Source of the DNA: Clonostachys chloroleuca
Taxonomy: Eukaryota; Ascomycota; Sordariomycetes; Hypocreales; Bionectriaceae
Length of the DNA: 64,000 nucleotides
Assembly (NCBI GenBank): GCA_037952775.1
Contig: JBANAY010000003.1
Span: 12,586,001 to 12,650,000 of the forward strand
Direction of reading: 5' to 3'
In this document: in pieces, positions 10,349-20,501 of the stretch
Layout: the number at the start of each line of letters is the position of its first letter
Position numbering within the stretch: the first letter of the stretch is position 1
Notes under the pieces: generated by a model
Database searches by the model: none
What the model saw: only the letters and a program-made list of their open reading frames with translations
Told to the model about the DNA's origin: nothing
Position numbers and translations under genes: made by a program

Positions 10349-13300
10349 TCTGGCTGGCTTGCCTGACACTCTCGCGTGTTTCTCGACGGCAGAAGGCGTG
10401 TGGTCAGTCGAAGGAGGACATGAGAGATCGACTCAACAACCCAGAAGGCCAAAGGGTCGACGGACTTCAAATGGGAGCGGATCGGAGAGCGAGGAGTCGG
10501 TACAGGTGTGGTGTGGGCCTTGAGGCACCTTGCCCTGTGCTGTACTGTGCTGTGCTGCGCTGCGCTGCGTCCGCGACGTACATGCCTACGCCTGCGCCTG
10601 TCGCCCACTCAGCCCGTGGAGGTAATCCCACAGGTGACTGTATGTACTGTACGGGCGCTGGGACGTGGCGCCCAAACTGCCTGCACGGTGCAGCGGCGAA
10701 TAGTGGAGCACCAGAGGTACTGTGGCGTCTTTTCTGACATTCTGTGCTAGCCTAGCAGGCCAGAAGGTACGTCCAGGTACTTTCCCTTGCTCTCATACGT
10801 CCGCTGGTTCAGCCCCGTTTAACACGCCCCAGTGTGGTTGGAACCACCCAGGTCAGAGGAGGCCCAAGTTCTTTGGCTGTTGGGTGGCTCTTTTTTCTTC
10901 ACGCCGTGGATTGTCCTGGTAGTAAGGTACACACACAAGTACATTGTAGCCTCACAAGGTGTGATGTGGATGAACGGTTTCCTGTTTTCCAGCCTCTACT
11001 CTCGTTCATCAATCCAGGGCCACACGCAAGATGGTTGCCGAGCAGGCAACTGGTCATGGAATCACTTCCTGATGAGGGTGGGAAAGTTTGATGGAGGGAC
11101 GGCCAATGTGGTCCAGAAGGGACTAGAGCGGGCCTTTCCTGGACTTTCTGGGGGGGGGGTGGAGGTGGCTTCCAGGGTGCTGGAAAGTCGCTACTCGTGG
11201 TTAGACGACCAGCCAACAGAGTCCCGGTCAGGATGAAGGGAACCGTACGGGAACGCATGATTGAGAGGATAACAATGCAGAATCACCAACGGAAAAACTC
11301 AATAGGCACCCGGGTAGTCGCTGTCGGACGGGACTTCTGCACGATGCTCGGTATCCTACGGGCATGTCGGGATATAAGCAATTCGAATGTGGCCGCATCC
11401 CAAGGCTTCACGCGCGTGAGGGGAAGGGTACGCATTTCAGGTTGTGCACTGTAATTACTTACTGTACTGGATGTCGTCGCCGGGTGGACTGATCGATCAA
11501 CTTAAGTAAGCATCTGTGATGATGGATACCACCCAACGCCAAGCCAGCTTTGCCATCCAACGCACACTCGAGGCGATGAAAGATGGTGCCCCCGCAACTG
11601 TCTCCCATCCAGATGTTTCTCGTTCTGGATGGCTCCGTTGACTCCAGAGCCGGACACCTCACGTAGCAACGACGATGAGGCAGACACTGTCTGTGGTCTC
11701 CTCCACCAGCTGTGAATGTTCCAGTTCGGTTTCTGGCTAGGGTAATTTTTCTTCTCAAGCCAAGCCTCACTGTGCACGGTGGATGTCGCCTCCGGCAAGC
11801 TGCTTGCGCTTAAGCAGGGTCCCGAGTGGGCGGTAATCGAGCCTCGAGGCAGGTCGTTTGCGTACCTCAGGTACGTTTCCATTCCAGGCGGTGCGTAATA
11901 GCGCAACCCCGGCCCCTGTGGCTTTCTCACCTCACCCCAAATACGCCTGAGAATGCGAGGACCAGCGCACTTCGCTACCCGACCAAGCGACCGACATAAA
12001 ACATGGCACACCAAAGCTCTTTTCACGCAAGTCAGGGGTCTCATTTTCTCGTTAGGAACACTAAAGGTAACAATAAGTCAATTATAAACTATTCTACAGT
12101 ATTAAGCTCGATATTGTGTTTATTACTGGATTACTTGCTTTGATATTGTGTTGAAATTCAACGCTTGAGGTTGGAGATGTGCCATGCTTTATGTCGGTCG
12201 CTTGCCGACCTACCAAAGGAAACGTAGGGCGAGCCAAGGTACCTGCCCATCTGCGGTTGGACATGAGGAGCAGCATGTACTGTCTAGGTACTGCCTCATA
12301 CCTCAGCTGTTAATCAGCACGCAGCCCGTGAGTGAGACTTTTACTCAATTTTCATCTTGGCTCGAGGCAAGAGGGGGAGCAAAGTCTGAAAAGAGGGGAG
12401 AGATATTGTAGTCTGGCTTGTTGGCATGGCGTTGTTTATTTGTTTACCATCTCTACACATCGAGCCTCTATGATGGTGCTTGTCCTGGAACGCTGTCTCT
12501 CATGCGCCAGACTATGGTACGTACTGCTTTGCTCCGCACCGTAGAGGATGCCGCTTATATAGTGGATGGGTGTCACATCAAGGACTGCCTTGTTTGGATC
12601 ACTTTTTCGACAGTAATGTATGGACAAAGAGACACTGTATTTTATCTCTGACCCACCAGCCCAATGATTGCGGCTGGTGGGGACGGGTCGTGGCCAGAAG
12701 CCGACGAGCCTGTCACTGAGATTCCAGGCTTACCTCACTCCCAGCAAGTAACTTTTCTTCACCTTGCCCACCACTCGTCACATCCTCCAGACCAGGGGAT
12801 TGGACCAGCCATCCCGTAAGCCCTTTCTCAGTGCAGGCCTGTTCAATCCATGTAACCATTTGCCTCAGCGGTGCATGACTGCTGGCTCATCAAGTCTCCG
12901 GTCCCGTCGAGCACGCCAGGATACGAAGCGCAGAGAGCGGCTCCTTCTCTTGGCGACAGTGAAAGAAGTGGCCATACGCAGCCCGGTCGATTTGCTCAGA
13001 ATCGGTTGCTAGATTTCTTTCGGCGTACAGGGTCCTAGCTGGGGTCTATGCCCCTCAACTCCGAATTAGCAAGGTGCATCCGTAACGTGTGGAGGACATT
13101 GGCGATATCACTCCCAAACAGAACCCGGTTTCCCGCTGCTCCACAGTGGTTTTACTTCCCTCTCCTGTCCTCCTCTGCATCGCTTCTCGTGCTTCACATC
13201 TCCTAGCTGTCTTGGCTACATCCGCCGGCTTGACAACGGAGCGCCTCGCAGCTCGACAGTGAGTACGACCCTACGCTAGAAGATCACTGGCCGCGACCCA

Positions 13301-14075
13301 AATCGAGTGGTTCTGCGCGTAAAAGCGTAAACAGTTCACCCAGGCAAGCCAGCACGTGCATGGAGACAGTACATCCTCGTGCTATGACGGCGGCGCCAAG
13401 ATGGTGTTACGCTGGTCCCAAGTCGCCCACCTGCTAAACCCTTTGAGGGAGTAAGGAAGCCCTTCGAACTCGCCTCTCCCACTTCATTCGCAAACACGCA
13501 AACCACACTGTTTACTTACGTATGTAGGCGTAGTATAAATCTTAATTAATCTAGCCTGTACGCAGGTAGGCTCAAACCCCCAATTCGTCGACCCACTCTT
13601 TGTGGCGAAATTCAATTCATCCAGCGACATATCTGCATGCATAAAGGGAAAAGGAAGCACCAAGACGACACCTAGTGTGAAATCATACGCTCTCTGCTTG
13701 CATTATTTATCCCCCTTCCTGTTAAGAGGATGATGTCACATAGATACCACTTCGCTATCTCATTGTCCTTCTGGCGACTCACAGCCAGTCGTCTACTGAC
13801 GCCATCAAATTTATTTTGTATCAACTGACGGCCGGAACAAGCTCTAATCGCCCGCCTGGAGAATGGCAGCATCTATATTAAGTATCACCACGCCTGAACC
13901 GACGCAGTGCTTCCATTTCTGATGTCTTGGCTCGATACTTCGCCTCCGTCGCATGCTACCACCTCTAAGAGCGACGCAGTTTATTCTAGATCGGGTAAAT
14001 GCGGCAACGGGGTAATTATACACTGTCTCTGTCGTGGAGAAGCCACTATGCTTCGATGAAGAGCTGCTACAACAT
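10349..14075. other. Long gene-poor interval upstream of the kinase
   Basis: 3.7 kb with no convincing coding region. It contains the kinase 5' leader (with a CTGTGCTG/CGCTGCG simple repeat at about 10536-10568), a G10 tract at 11150-11159, one inverted-repeat element at 11984-12204, and many GGTAC-containing stretches. Open frames here lack start context, introns or recognisable motifs. Confidence 0.6.
11984..12204 (-). mobile_element. MITE-like element, copy 1 (221 bp, intact ends)
   Basis: The left end (11984-12010) and the reverse complement of the right end (12178-12204) agree at 26 of 27 positions, starting CAAGCGACCGACATAAA and ending CATGGCACA. The element is flanked by a perfect direct repeat CCGAC (11979-11983 and 12205-12209). 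The interior is AT-rich and has no open frame. It is related to the copies at 49274 and 51781: read on the minus strand it shares TTCAACACAATATCAA near one end and AGAGCTTTGGTGTGCCATG near the other. It has the hallmarks of a non-autonomous DNA transposon. The superfamily is undetermined; a 5-bp target duplication excludes TA-, TTAA- and 8-bp-duplicating families. Confidence 0.9.
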
Positions 14076-15286
14076 TTAGAGGCCACGGTTGAAGATGACC
14101 TTGCCATCAACGCCACCTCTGCCATGGAACTCCGGCTCCAAACTGTCTGCGCTGATCTTCTGATATTGAGGGAAGACAGACAGCGCCAGTGGGAGTGCAG
14201 CAAAGGAGGTGACCGCAATCAACGCTAGGTTGATGCCAATTGGCACTGTACCGGCAAGCTTGGGCCGGGTCTTGAAGAATTCCTTTGCCAGCAGGTTCTT
14301 GTACCATGCCTGCTTGGTCTGAATGTGGTACAGAGCCAGCGCAGGCACGATCATGATGGGCGTGTTGTTGAAAACTCTGCTGGCGGCCGTCTCATACACG
14401 GCAAGCTTGGCTGCCTTCCTGCTCTTACCTAGAGCCGGGATATCTGTCTCCGACTTGCCCTCCTCTTGGAGCTTCTTCTTCTCCTCCTCGGAGAGAACGG
14501 GGCGAACGTCGATACCGGTCTCAATCTCCTTTCTTCGCATCAAATAGGCGTTGAGGGCTCCGGCCGAGGCGACGGCTGCGAAGGGGACTAATCGCTGGAG
14601 GATGTTACGAGCACTGACTGACACCTTTAATCTAGGCACCATGGCATTCAGACCCAGAGCGACAGAGCACGAGGCTCCGACAGCGACGAAGTATGACTTT
14701 GCCAGGTCGGCAAAGGTCAACGGCGATGACTTGTTGGCATTTGCATTGTTGAACGCAACGTTGATGCTCTGGTTGACCACCTGCCAGGCGACGGTGCCTC
14801 CAGCGCCCAGCCCGGGCTGCAGCATACCAGCTGTGACCACAAGATTGGTAAGAACAAAGCTGGACATGCGGAAAGGCAGTAAGATAGACTCCCCCGTGTC
14901 TGCACCATTATGTCAGTCCTCGGATCGATCGATATGCGCTGGCGGGTTGCCAACCGGCCGGCCTCTCGTACCTGGGTGAAGCGTAGAGTCGACAATCTTC
15001 TTGGCTCGCCATAGTTCCGGTGTCATGTGTTCGATCTTGCCCGTCTTGTAGTCAGTGACGAGTGTCTTAGCCCTCTCGAGACCAGTCTTTCCGGCAAGTA
15101 GGGTGCTGTGAGCAGTCGCATTGTCAGCCAATCGGTCCAATCCAAGACAACCGCCCGTAGAGAGAATCAAATTCCCACATACCTTGGATCGGTGACCCCA
15201 ATCGTATGTCGCACCCGCCCTAAGTAGGTGGTCAGATCATACTGCGATGCGGGCAGCTCGCGAGAGCCCGGGAGCGAAGCCGACAT
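14076..15286 (-). CDS. FSF1: Sideroflexin, mitochondrial inner-membrane carrier
   Basis: Three exons, 15286-15183, 15105-14972 and 14899-14076, with introns of 77 and 72 bp, giving 353 aa. The family signatures are present: the YLGRVRHTIGVTDP N-terminal segment, HPDTGE at residues 78-83 (split by the second intron), and NQSINVAFNNANANKSS from about residue 122. Several hydrophobic helices follow (LTFADLAKSYFVAVGASCSVALGL, NTPIMIVPALALYHI, GTVPIGINLALIAVTSFAALPLAL). Sideroflexins are multi-pass proteins of the mitochondrial inner membrane; human SFXN1 imports serine for one-carbon metabolism, and the fungal orthologue is Fsf1. There is no cleavable presequence, as usual for the family. It is divergent from the GNAT gene. 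Confidence 0.95.
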
Positions 15287-16735
15287 GGTATTTTGCTTTT
15301 CGATGTCGGATTTCGGCGTTGGGTTGCTGTGTTTGTCAAAGAATGAATGAGAGAATGAATGAAGGAGGGCAAACCCAAGGACACCTCGCTCTGGGCACTC
15401 GTCGATCTCTGGCGACCCCGGGATCGCTACTGAAGCCGATTTATGCACCTGCTTGCGAGAGGGGTGGTTATCGCGTTGCAGGGAAATAAGTAGTCGGGCC
15501 ACAAAAAAGCGATGATAAGCGGGGCCCGATTTCGGCCGCCTGCAAATCAATGGATTGGTGATAGTCATACGCACATGCAATTTGGCCGCCCTTGAGTGAT
15601 TGATTACCCGTGACCTTTCCCCTCCTTTGCGCACGTCAATACATCGCATGCGTAGAAACTGTTGCATTTTAAGTGTAAATGTGTAGCAGGTGGTAAGGAA
15701 TCGGCTTACATTCGCCGTTGGCCTGTTGAGAACACACCTGACCAAGTCTCCTCCTCCAATCCACCTTCGGCGAAAAAGACTGACAAGAGGACCTTGTGTG
15801 CTAGAAGGCCAAGACTTCGATTTTCAATTTACTTTATCACTATCAGCGCACAGCCTGTGACCTAGAAGTAGCTGTTTGTTTTTCACTCGTTATGTTGGAA
15901 TTCTTCTACCACTTCCACTCCTCTCTAGTATCTGTTAGAGTTGACATAGGTCGGTAGTAGTAGGTAGTAACGAGAGTCATCTACTGTTTTAGGTAGGCAC
16001 CTGAGGTAGGCAGTCATCTACCTACGTATAATACACTGTTTCAAATGCGAGACTGAATCCGGGGGAATATATGTGCGTCTTCCTGGTGATTTAAACCGTC
16101 CTTGAAGCCCTCCCACAAGGTAGGGGGTAGATAATAGCCACTGGTGAAGATAGACCTTTATAAATGATATCTCTGAGCACCGCACGGCAAGATACTAGGT
16201 ACATAGCATTCAATACGATTAATTGAAGTGTTAGACAGTTGTGCAAGGCACTCTAGTTAGCAAGTACATAGAATATGAGGTGCGCCTGCCGCTCCTGCCT
16301 TGAGGTTCAGCTGCAGCCAACTGTAGAAGGCGCGAACCCCCGCGACCGCGTTCTCACTTTCACCTCACCTTTTTGTGAGACTGGTCCTTTTCTCTATCTT
16401 GCCTCCACTTTATCTACTATCTATCTGAGTTTCCTTCACAACATCTCTTTCTCTTCTCATTCTTCTCTCCTCATCCTTTTCTCCTCACCCTTCTCTTCTC
16501 ATCCTTCTCTTCTCATCCTTCTCAATATCTTACTCCCGAGTCCCATTCGGCCGACGCTCTCTTCAGATATACTTTAAGCTCGGAAGATCCAAGAGGGTGC
16601 TGGTAGCCTTTGGCTTATTTCTATTGTTCACGAAAGGAAGCGCATTTGATCCTGGCACAGTCCTGGTAAGAGAAAGAACACCAATCAATCTTGGCCTAGA
16701 AGGCTTCTGACTTTTGGAACAATATCTAGGCAGCC
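15287..16735. other. Divergent intergenic region
   Basis: Upstream of both sideroflexin (minus) and the GNAT gene (plus). It holds a run of TAGGTAG/CTACCTA-type words at about 15947-16028 and a pyrimidine-rich repeat just before the GNAT gene. No gene is supported. Confidence 0.55.
16451..16525. repeat. Pyrimidine-rich imperfect tandem repeat
   Basis: Repeats of about 14 bp related to CTTCTCTTCTCATC lie 210-285 bp before the GNAT start codon. CT-rich tracts like this are common at fungal promoters and transcription starts, so a promoter or leader role is likely but not shown. Confidence 0.7.
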
Positions 16736-18181
16736 ATGGAGACGACGCCCATGACACCGGTGTCGGACAGACATCACGAAATCCTCGGGAATGCTAAAGG
16801 AAAAACTCCAACGGCTTTACGAGACTGGCTGCTCACGGCTGCCACTCCTATCACAAAGGATGAGATTGTCTTGGGATCTGATGCTCAAGCGCCAACGCAG
16901 CCAATGAGCGCGGAAGTGGCTGATAGCTGCCTCAGCGTCGTGGGCAGCGGTACACTGCAAGCTCTCTCTGCAATCGGCACCAACCCAGAAGCCGACCTTC
17001 AAGCCTCAGTTGAAAGCAGCGATCATGGCGGGATCAAGAAAAGCAGAGAGTCCCCACCCCTGGAATATATGAAAAACTGGCTGCTTAATGCAAGACAAAC
17101 TCCTCCTAATGACCCTTTGAATGCACTCTCGGCTGATGAGCACTCACATAACTGCGATTTGGATCCAGAGACAGGAAATCTTCTCCCTCCTGTAGAATAT
17201 CCACGAACAATGAGGAGCACCGAGAAACACGAGGATGAGAATGTGGCATGGAGGGAAGTGATGGTTTCATCAAGCACTCACATTCAGCGAGCCATTGAAG
17301 GACTCTCTCTTGTCAAGGAAGAAAACGCCCTGGCAAAGACGGGAGAAACAGCCTCTCCATACCCGGAGGATCAGGGTGCTCCCTTCGCAGAATGCATCAT
17401 CCGTCCGGCCAAGCCAAGTGATTTTGCAAAGATCGCTGCCATTATTAACCTGGAGGTTTCCACCACTCACTGCCCCCAGATCTTTGAGGGCCGACAAATT
17501 GTTGCGGATGACATTTTCCCCATTTTTAGGCACTGTCAAAACACCCTGAGGCCTTTCGTTGTGGCGGTTCCAGCCAAAGATGAGTTTCTCGATCCATCCA
17601 AGTGGCCCTCGGGCTCAACAAGAGTCTACGAACAGTTCAAAAAGTTCAAGGAAAGCCAACCTGTCGAAGAGGATACCTCGGTATACGGCTTCGCATTCAT
17701 CGGCGAGCCTCAGATCGGCTTCTTGAACAGGCCATGCCAAGGTGCCCGTCACTCTGGGTTGATCAGGATGGTGGTCCACCCTGACCACCGGCGTCAACTG
17801 ATCGGATCTGCTCTTCTCGAAAGGATGTTAACTTTGATTGATTCAGCTCACCACCAAATGGTCGACTATCACTGGGAGGGCGACAATTCGGAATCAATCT
17901 ATGAGCGGTCTGCAGCTCGAAACACCCGACAGTACTCTCAGGTGTATGTTGAGCTCTTCACCTCCAGAAAGGGAGACGAAAATTACGGATGGAAGTCAAA
18001 ACTCCTTGATGATTTCTCTTTTAAGTGCATTGCTCGCTTTAACGACATGGCCAAAACTGACCGCGCCGAGGACAACCAGTGGCTTGATCTTACAATATGG
18101 GAGCACAAGATCAAGAAAGGGTCGAAACTGCCCCATGTGAGGGCTTCGGAGTATTTCGCCCCCAATCTGGTTTCTTCTTAA
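16736..18181 (+). CDS. GNAT-fold N-acetyltransferase domain protein
   Basis: Intronless, 481 aa. The N-terminal 215 residues are low-complexity. They contain two copies of a short segment, LRDWLLTAATPITKDE at 28-43 and MKNWLLNARQTPPNDP at 112-127, which may be a repeated short linear motif. The acetyltransferase domain runs from about 220 (CIIRPAKPSDFAKIAAIINLEV) to about 390. Its acetyl-CoA-binding motif A is IRMVVHPDHRRQLIGSALL, with the expected Q/R-x-x-G-x-A core. The C-terminus (FSFKCIARFNDMAKT, then WLDLTIWEH) completes the fold. The substrate is unknown. The insert between strands (about 275-315) is longer than in bacterial members. Confidence 0.85.
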   Translation: METTPMTPVSDRHHEILGNAKGKTPTALRDWLLTAATPITKDEIVLGSDAQAPTQPMSAEVADSCLSVVGSGTLQALSAIGTNPEADLQASVESSDHGGIKKSRESPPLEYMKNWLLNARQTPPNDPLNALSADEHSHNCDLDPETGNLLPPVEYPRTMRSTEKHEDENVAWREVMVSSSTHIQRAIEGLSLVKEENALAKTGETASPYPEDQGAPFAECIIRPAKPSDFAKIAAIINLEVSTTHCPQIFEGRQIVADDIFPIFRHCQNTLRPFVVAVPAKDEFLDPSKWPSGSTRVYEQFKKFKESQPVEEDTSVYGFAFIGEPQIGFLNRPCQGARHSGLIRMVVHPDHRRQLIGSALLERMLTLIDSAHHQMVDYHWEGDNSESIYERSAARNTRQYSQVYVELFTSRKGDENYGWKSKLLDDFSFKCIARFNDMAKTDRAEDNQWLDLTIWEHKIKKGSKLPHVRASEYFAPNLVSS

Positions 18182-18748
18182 GGCATCCGTGACGAGACTC
18201 ACAATACCGCACTGTCGTCGCCGGCAAGGATCAACTCTCTTGCCTGATTTATGATGCACCCTGTTGTCGGAAAAACCATCGAAAAGTGTGAGGTACGGAA
18301 TATGGAGAGAATTTCGGAGAGTCGAGCTGTGGATAGGGAGGAAGAGAGATGTTTAGATAACATCGAATCAATGTGGTCTAGGTTCGAGCAGCAAGGCGAG
18401 GATGTGGCGTTATGATGTGTTCGAACTTTGAATTTGCAGGGGATTGATCTTGAGGATAAAACACCACCAAATGGCGCGAAGTAGTGCAATAACTAAAATC
18501 TGAGAAAATCCAACTAGTTTGATCAATATTCCGTGACGTATTTCCCAGCATCATGGCTTGATGGAAATGTCTGGAGGTTAATGCTGTGAGGGGCATCACG
18601 TGCGGGTACTGAGGACAAAAGGGAATATTTTCGAAAGCTCTGTGACAGAGACTTAACATAGTCAGTCACCTGCATGGCCGAAAGCAGCAGTGATAAGCCA
18701 ACTACGATAATCAGGTGCTTTTTTCATGTTTTCTAGAGAGCTTTCGAG
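18182..18748. other. Intergenic region, no gene seen
   Basis: Between the GNAT gene and ARL2, which run in the same direction. It should contain the ARL2 promoter. I see no repeat or RNA gene. Confidence 0.5.
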
Positions 18749-19669
18749 ATGTTGTCAATTTTAAGAAAAGCTCGTCTCAAGGACAAGGAGATGCGGATTT
18801 TGATGTTGTAAGCCACTGGTTCTCTTCCTAGTAGCAGCGCGGGCCATGCTGATAAACGATCTCATTTGCGTGGCGCTGCAGAGGCCTGGATAATGCGGGC
18901 AAGACGACAATCGTCAAGAAGATCATGGGAGAGGATGTCAATACGGTCAGCCCAACTCTGGGATTTATTATTAAAACAATTGATTACGATGGGTGAGTGA
19001 TACGCTGGATTCGTGGCGATGGTGGAGGCATCTTGTAAAACGACGGCTGACTTGAGACACAGTTACAAGCTCAACATTTGTGAGGAGCTCCGAGGCGGGT
19101 GAGAGGCCACAAGACTGACGGATGCTTAGGGGATGTGGGAGGGCAGAAGACCCTCAGGTCATACTGGAGGAACTACTTTGAGAAGACGGACGCCTTGATA
19201 TGGGTCGTCGACTCTACGGATCGGTTGCGGATCGATGACTGCCGCGTTGAGCTGCAAGGCCTTCTCCAGGAAGAGGTGAGAATGGAGACCGAGCCGTGCT
19301 CTGTGAACATGGCGCGAGCCTCTCGGGTGTTTGTTTCTTTGGCTGACATTGGGGATAGCGACTGGCCGGTGCCAGTTTATTAATATTTGCCAACAAAACG
19401 GACGTTGAGGGTTGCATGGATGAGCAGGAGATCTTATCGGTATGTTGCCGTGCCAATGGCGATTAGAGGAGGGGTGGAGGGGCAGAGCGAAGCTTTTTTT
19501 CGAGGCATTGACGTCGCTGACATTTGCTGTACTACAGGCTCTCGAATTGGAAAACGTCAGAACACATCACTGGCATGTGTTACAATGCAGCGCGATGACG
19601 GGGAGAAACCTTAAGGAGGGCCTGGCATGGGTTGTTGAGGACGCAAAGAAAAGGCTGTTTCTTTACTAA
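18749..19669 (+). CDS. ADP-ribosylation factor-like GTPase 2 (ARL2)
   Basis: Six exons: 18749-18807, 18882-18992, 19063-19079 (only 17 bp), 19130-19275, 19359-19439 and 19538-19669, giving 181 aa. All G-box motifs assemble correctly across the junctions: GLDNAGKTT (G1), the TLGFIIKT effector region, [18 protein letters not shown] (G3, assembled through the 17-bp exon), NKTD (G4) and CSA (G5). The N-terminus is [20 protein letters not shown]. Residue 2 is Leu, so it cannot be N-myristoylated, consistent with the ARL2 branch rather than ARF1 or ARL1. ARL2 orthologues (yeast Cin4, fission yeast Alp41) act with tubulin cofactors in microtubule assembly. Confidence 0.95.
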
Positions 19670-20501
19670 GATCTCACCGACAATGGGGTCGGTCAACGAA
19701 TCTTGATTTCATTGCCCTGAAACCAATAATCTTCTTCTACTTTCTTTTGGGACACAAGGCCCGTGCCCGTTGTCAGACACGAGATGATGTAGTACGCCAG
19801 GGGTGAGCAGCACTGACGATGAGATGCCCCTGGCTATTTTGTGTTGGTCCATGCCACCACATCGTACCTCTTTTGTTGCTCGCAACACGATGGAGATATG
19901 TTACAAATCTACTATGTTTCCTCCTGAAATCATGCGATTGGTACACCCTAGATTGAATAGTGGATCAGCTGGAGAAAAGAGGCACCCATGCAAATGCAAA
20001 CCTTGCTTTGTTTATTGTTTATGCATCGCTGCGAACTGAACTGGCTCAGGCGAGATCCCGAAGCCAAGGACCAATATCCACAAGACAGGTCTAGCGCTGC
20101 CGCCGCCCTGAGATTTCGCAGTGTTGTTCGATGCAGGATGGCTGGACGGATGGGCATCCGCTTCAAGCCGTCGTGCAGCGGTAAAAGCGGCCAGGTCCTT
20201 GCCGTAGAGGTCAGTAGCAGGACGTTAGTGGCCAGCGGTCGCTGACCAGTTAGGCCTAGCTACCGGGCAGCTTACTGGCAATTACTCAGGTCTCGTCTAT
20301 TGTTAGCTGCCTGCATACGAGACAGCGCCTGATGGTAGCCCACCGAGCAGATCTATCCTGTCAACATCAGAACAGCTCGTTTTTCCACTCTCTCGTTTAT
20401 CCCTTTGAAGAGCGGCATAGGCTCGCGACGAGGGCAACTACGGCCAAAAATTAGAAAACGCAGCGCCCTGGGTCATGCAATGACCTGATTGAGATCAAGC
20501 A
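19670..20501. other. Intergenic region, no gene seen
   Basis: Between ARL2 and the DUF4045-gelsolin gene, both on the plus strand. Only short chance frames are present. Confidence 0.5.

Noticed and set aside
11502..12044. 180-codon open frame on the minus strand
   Set aside because: It runs into the inverted-repeat element and shows no family-like sequence.
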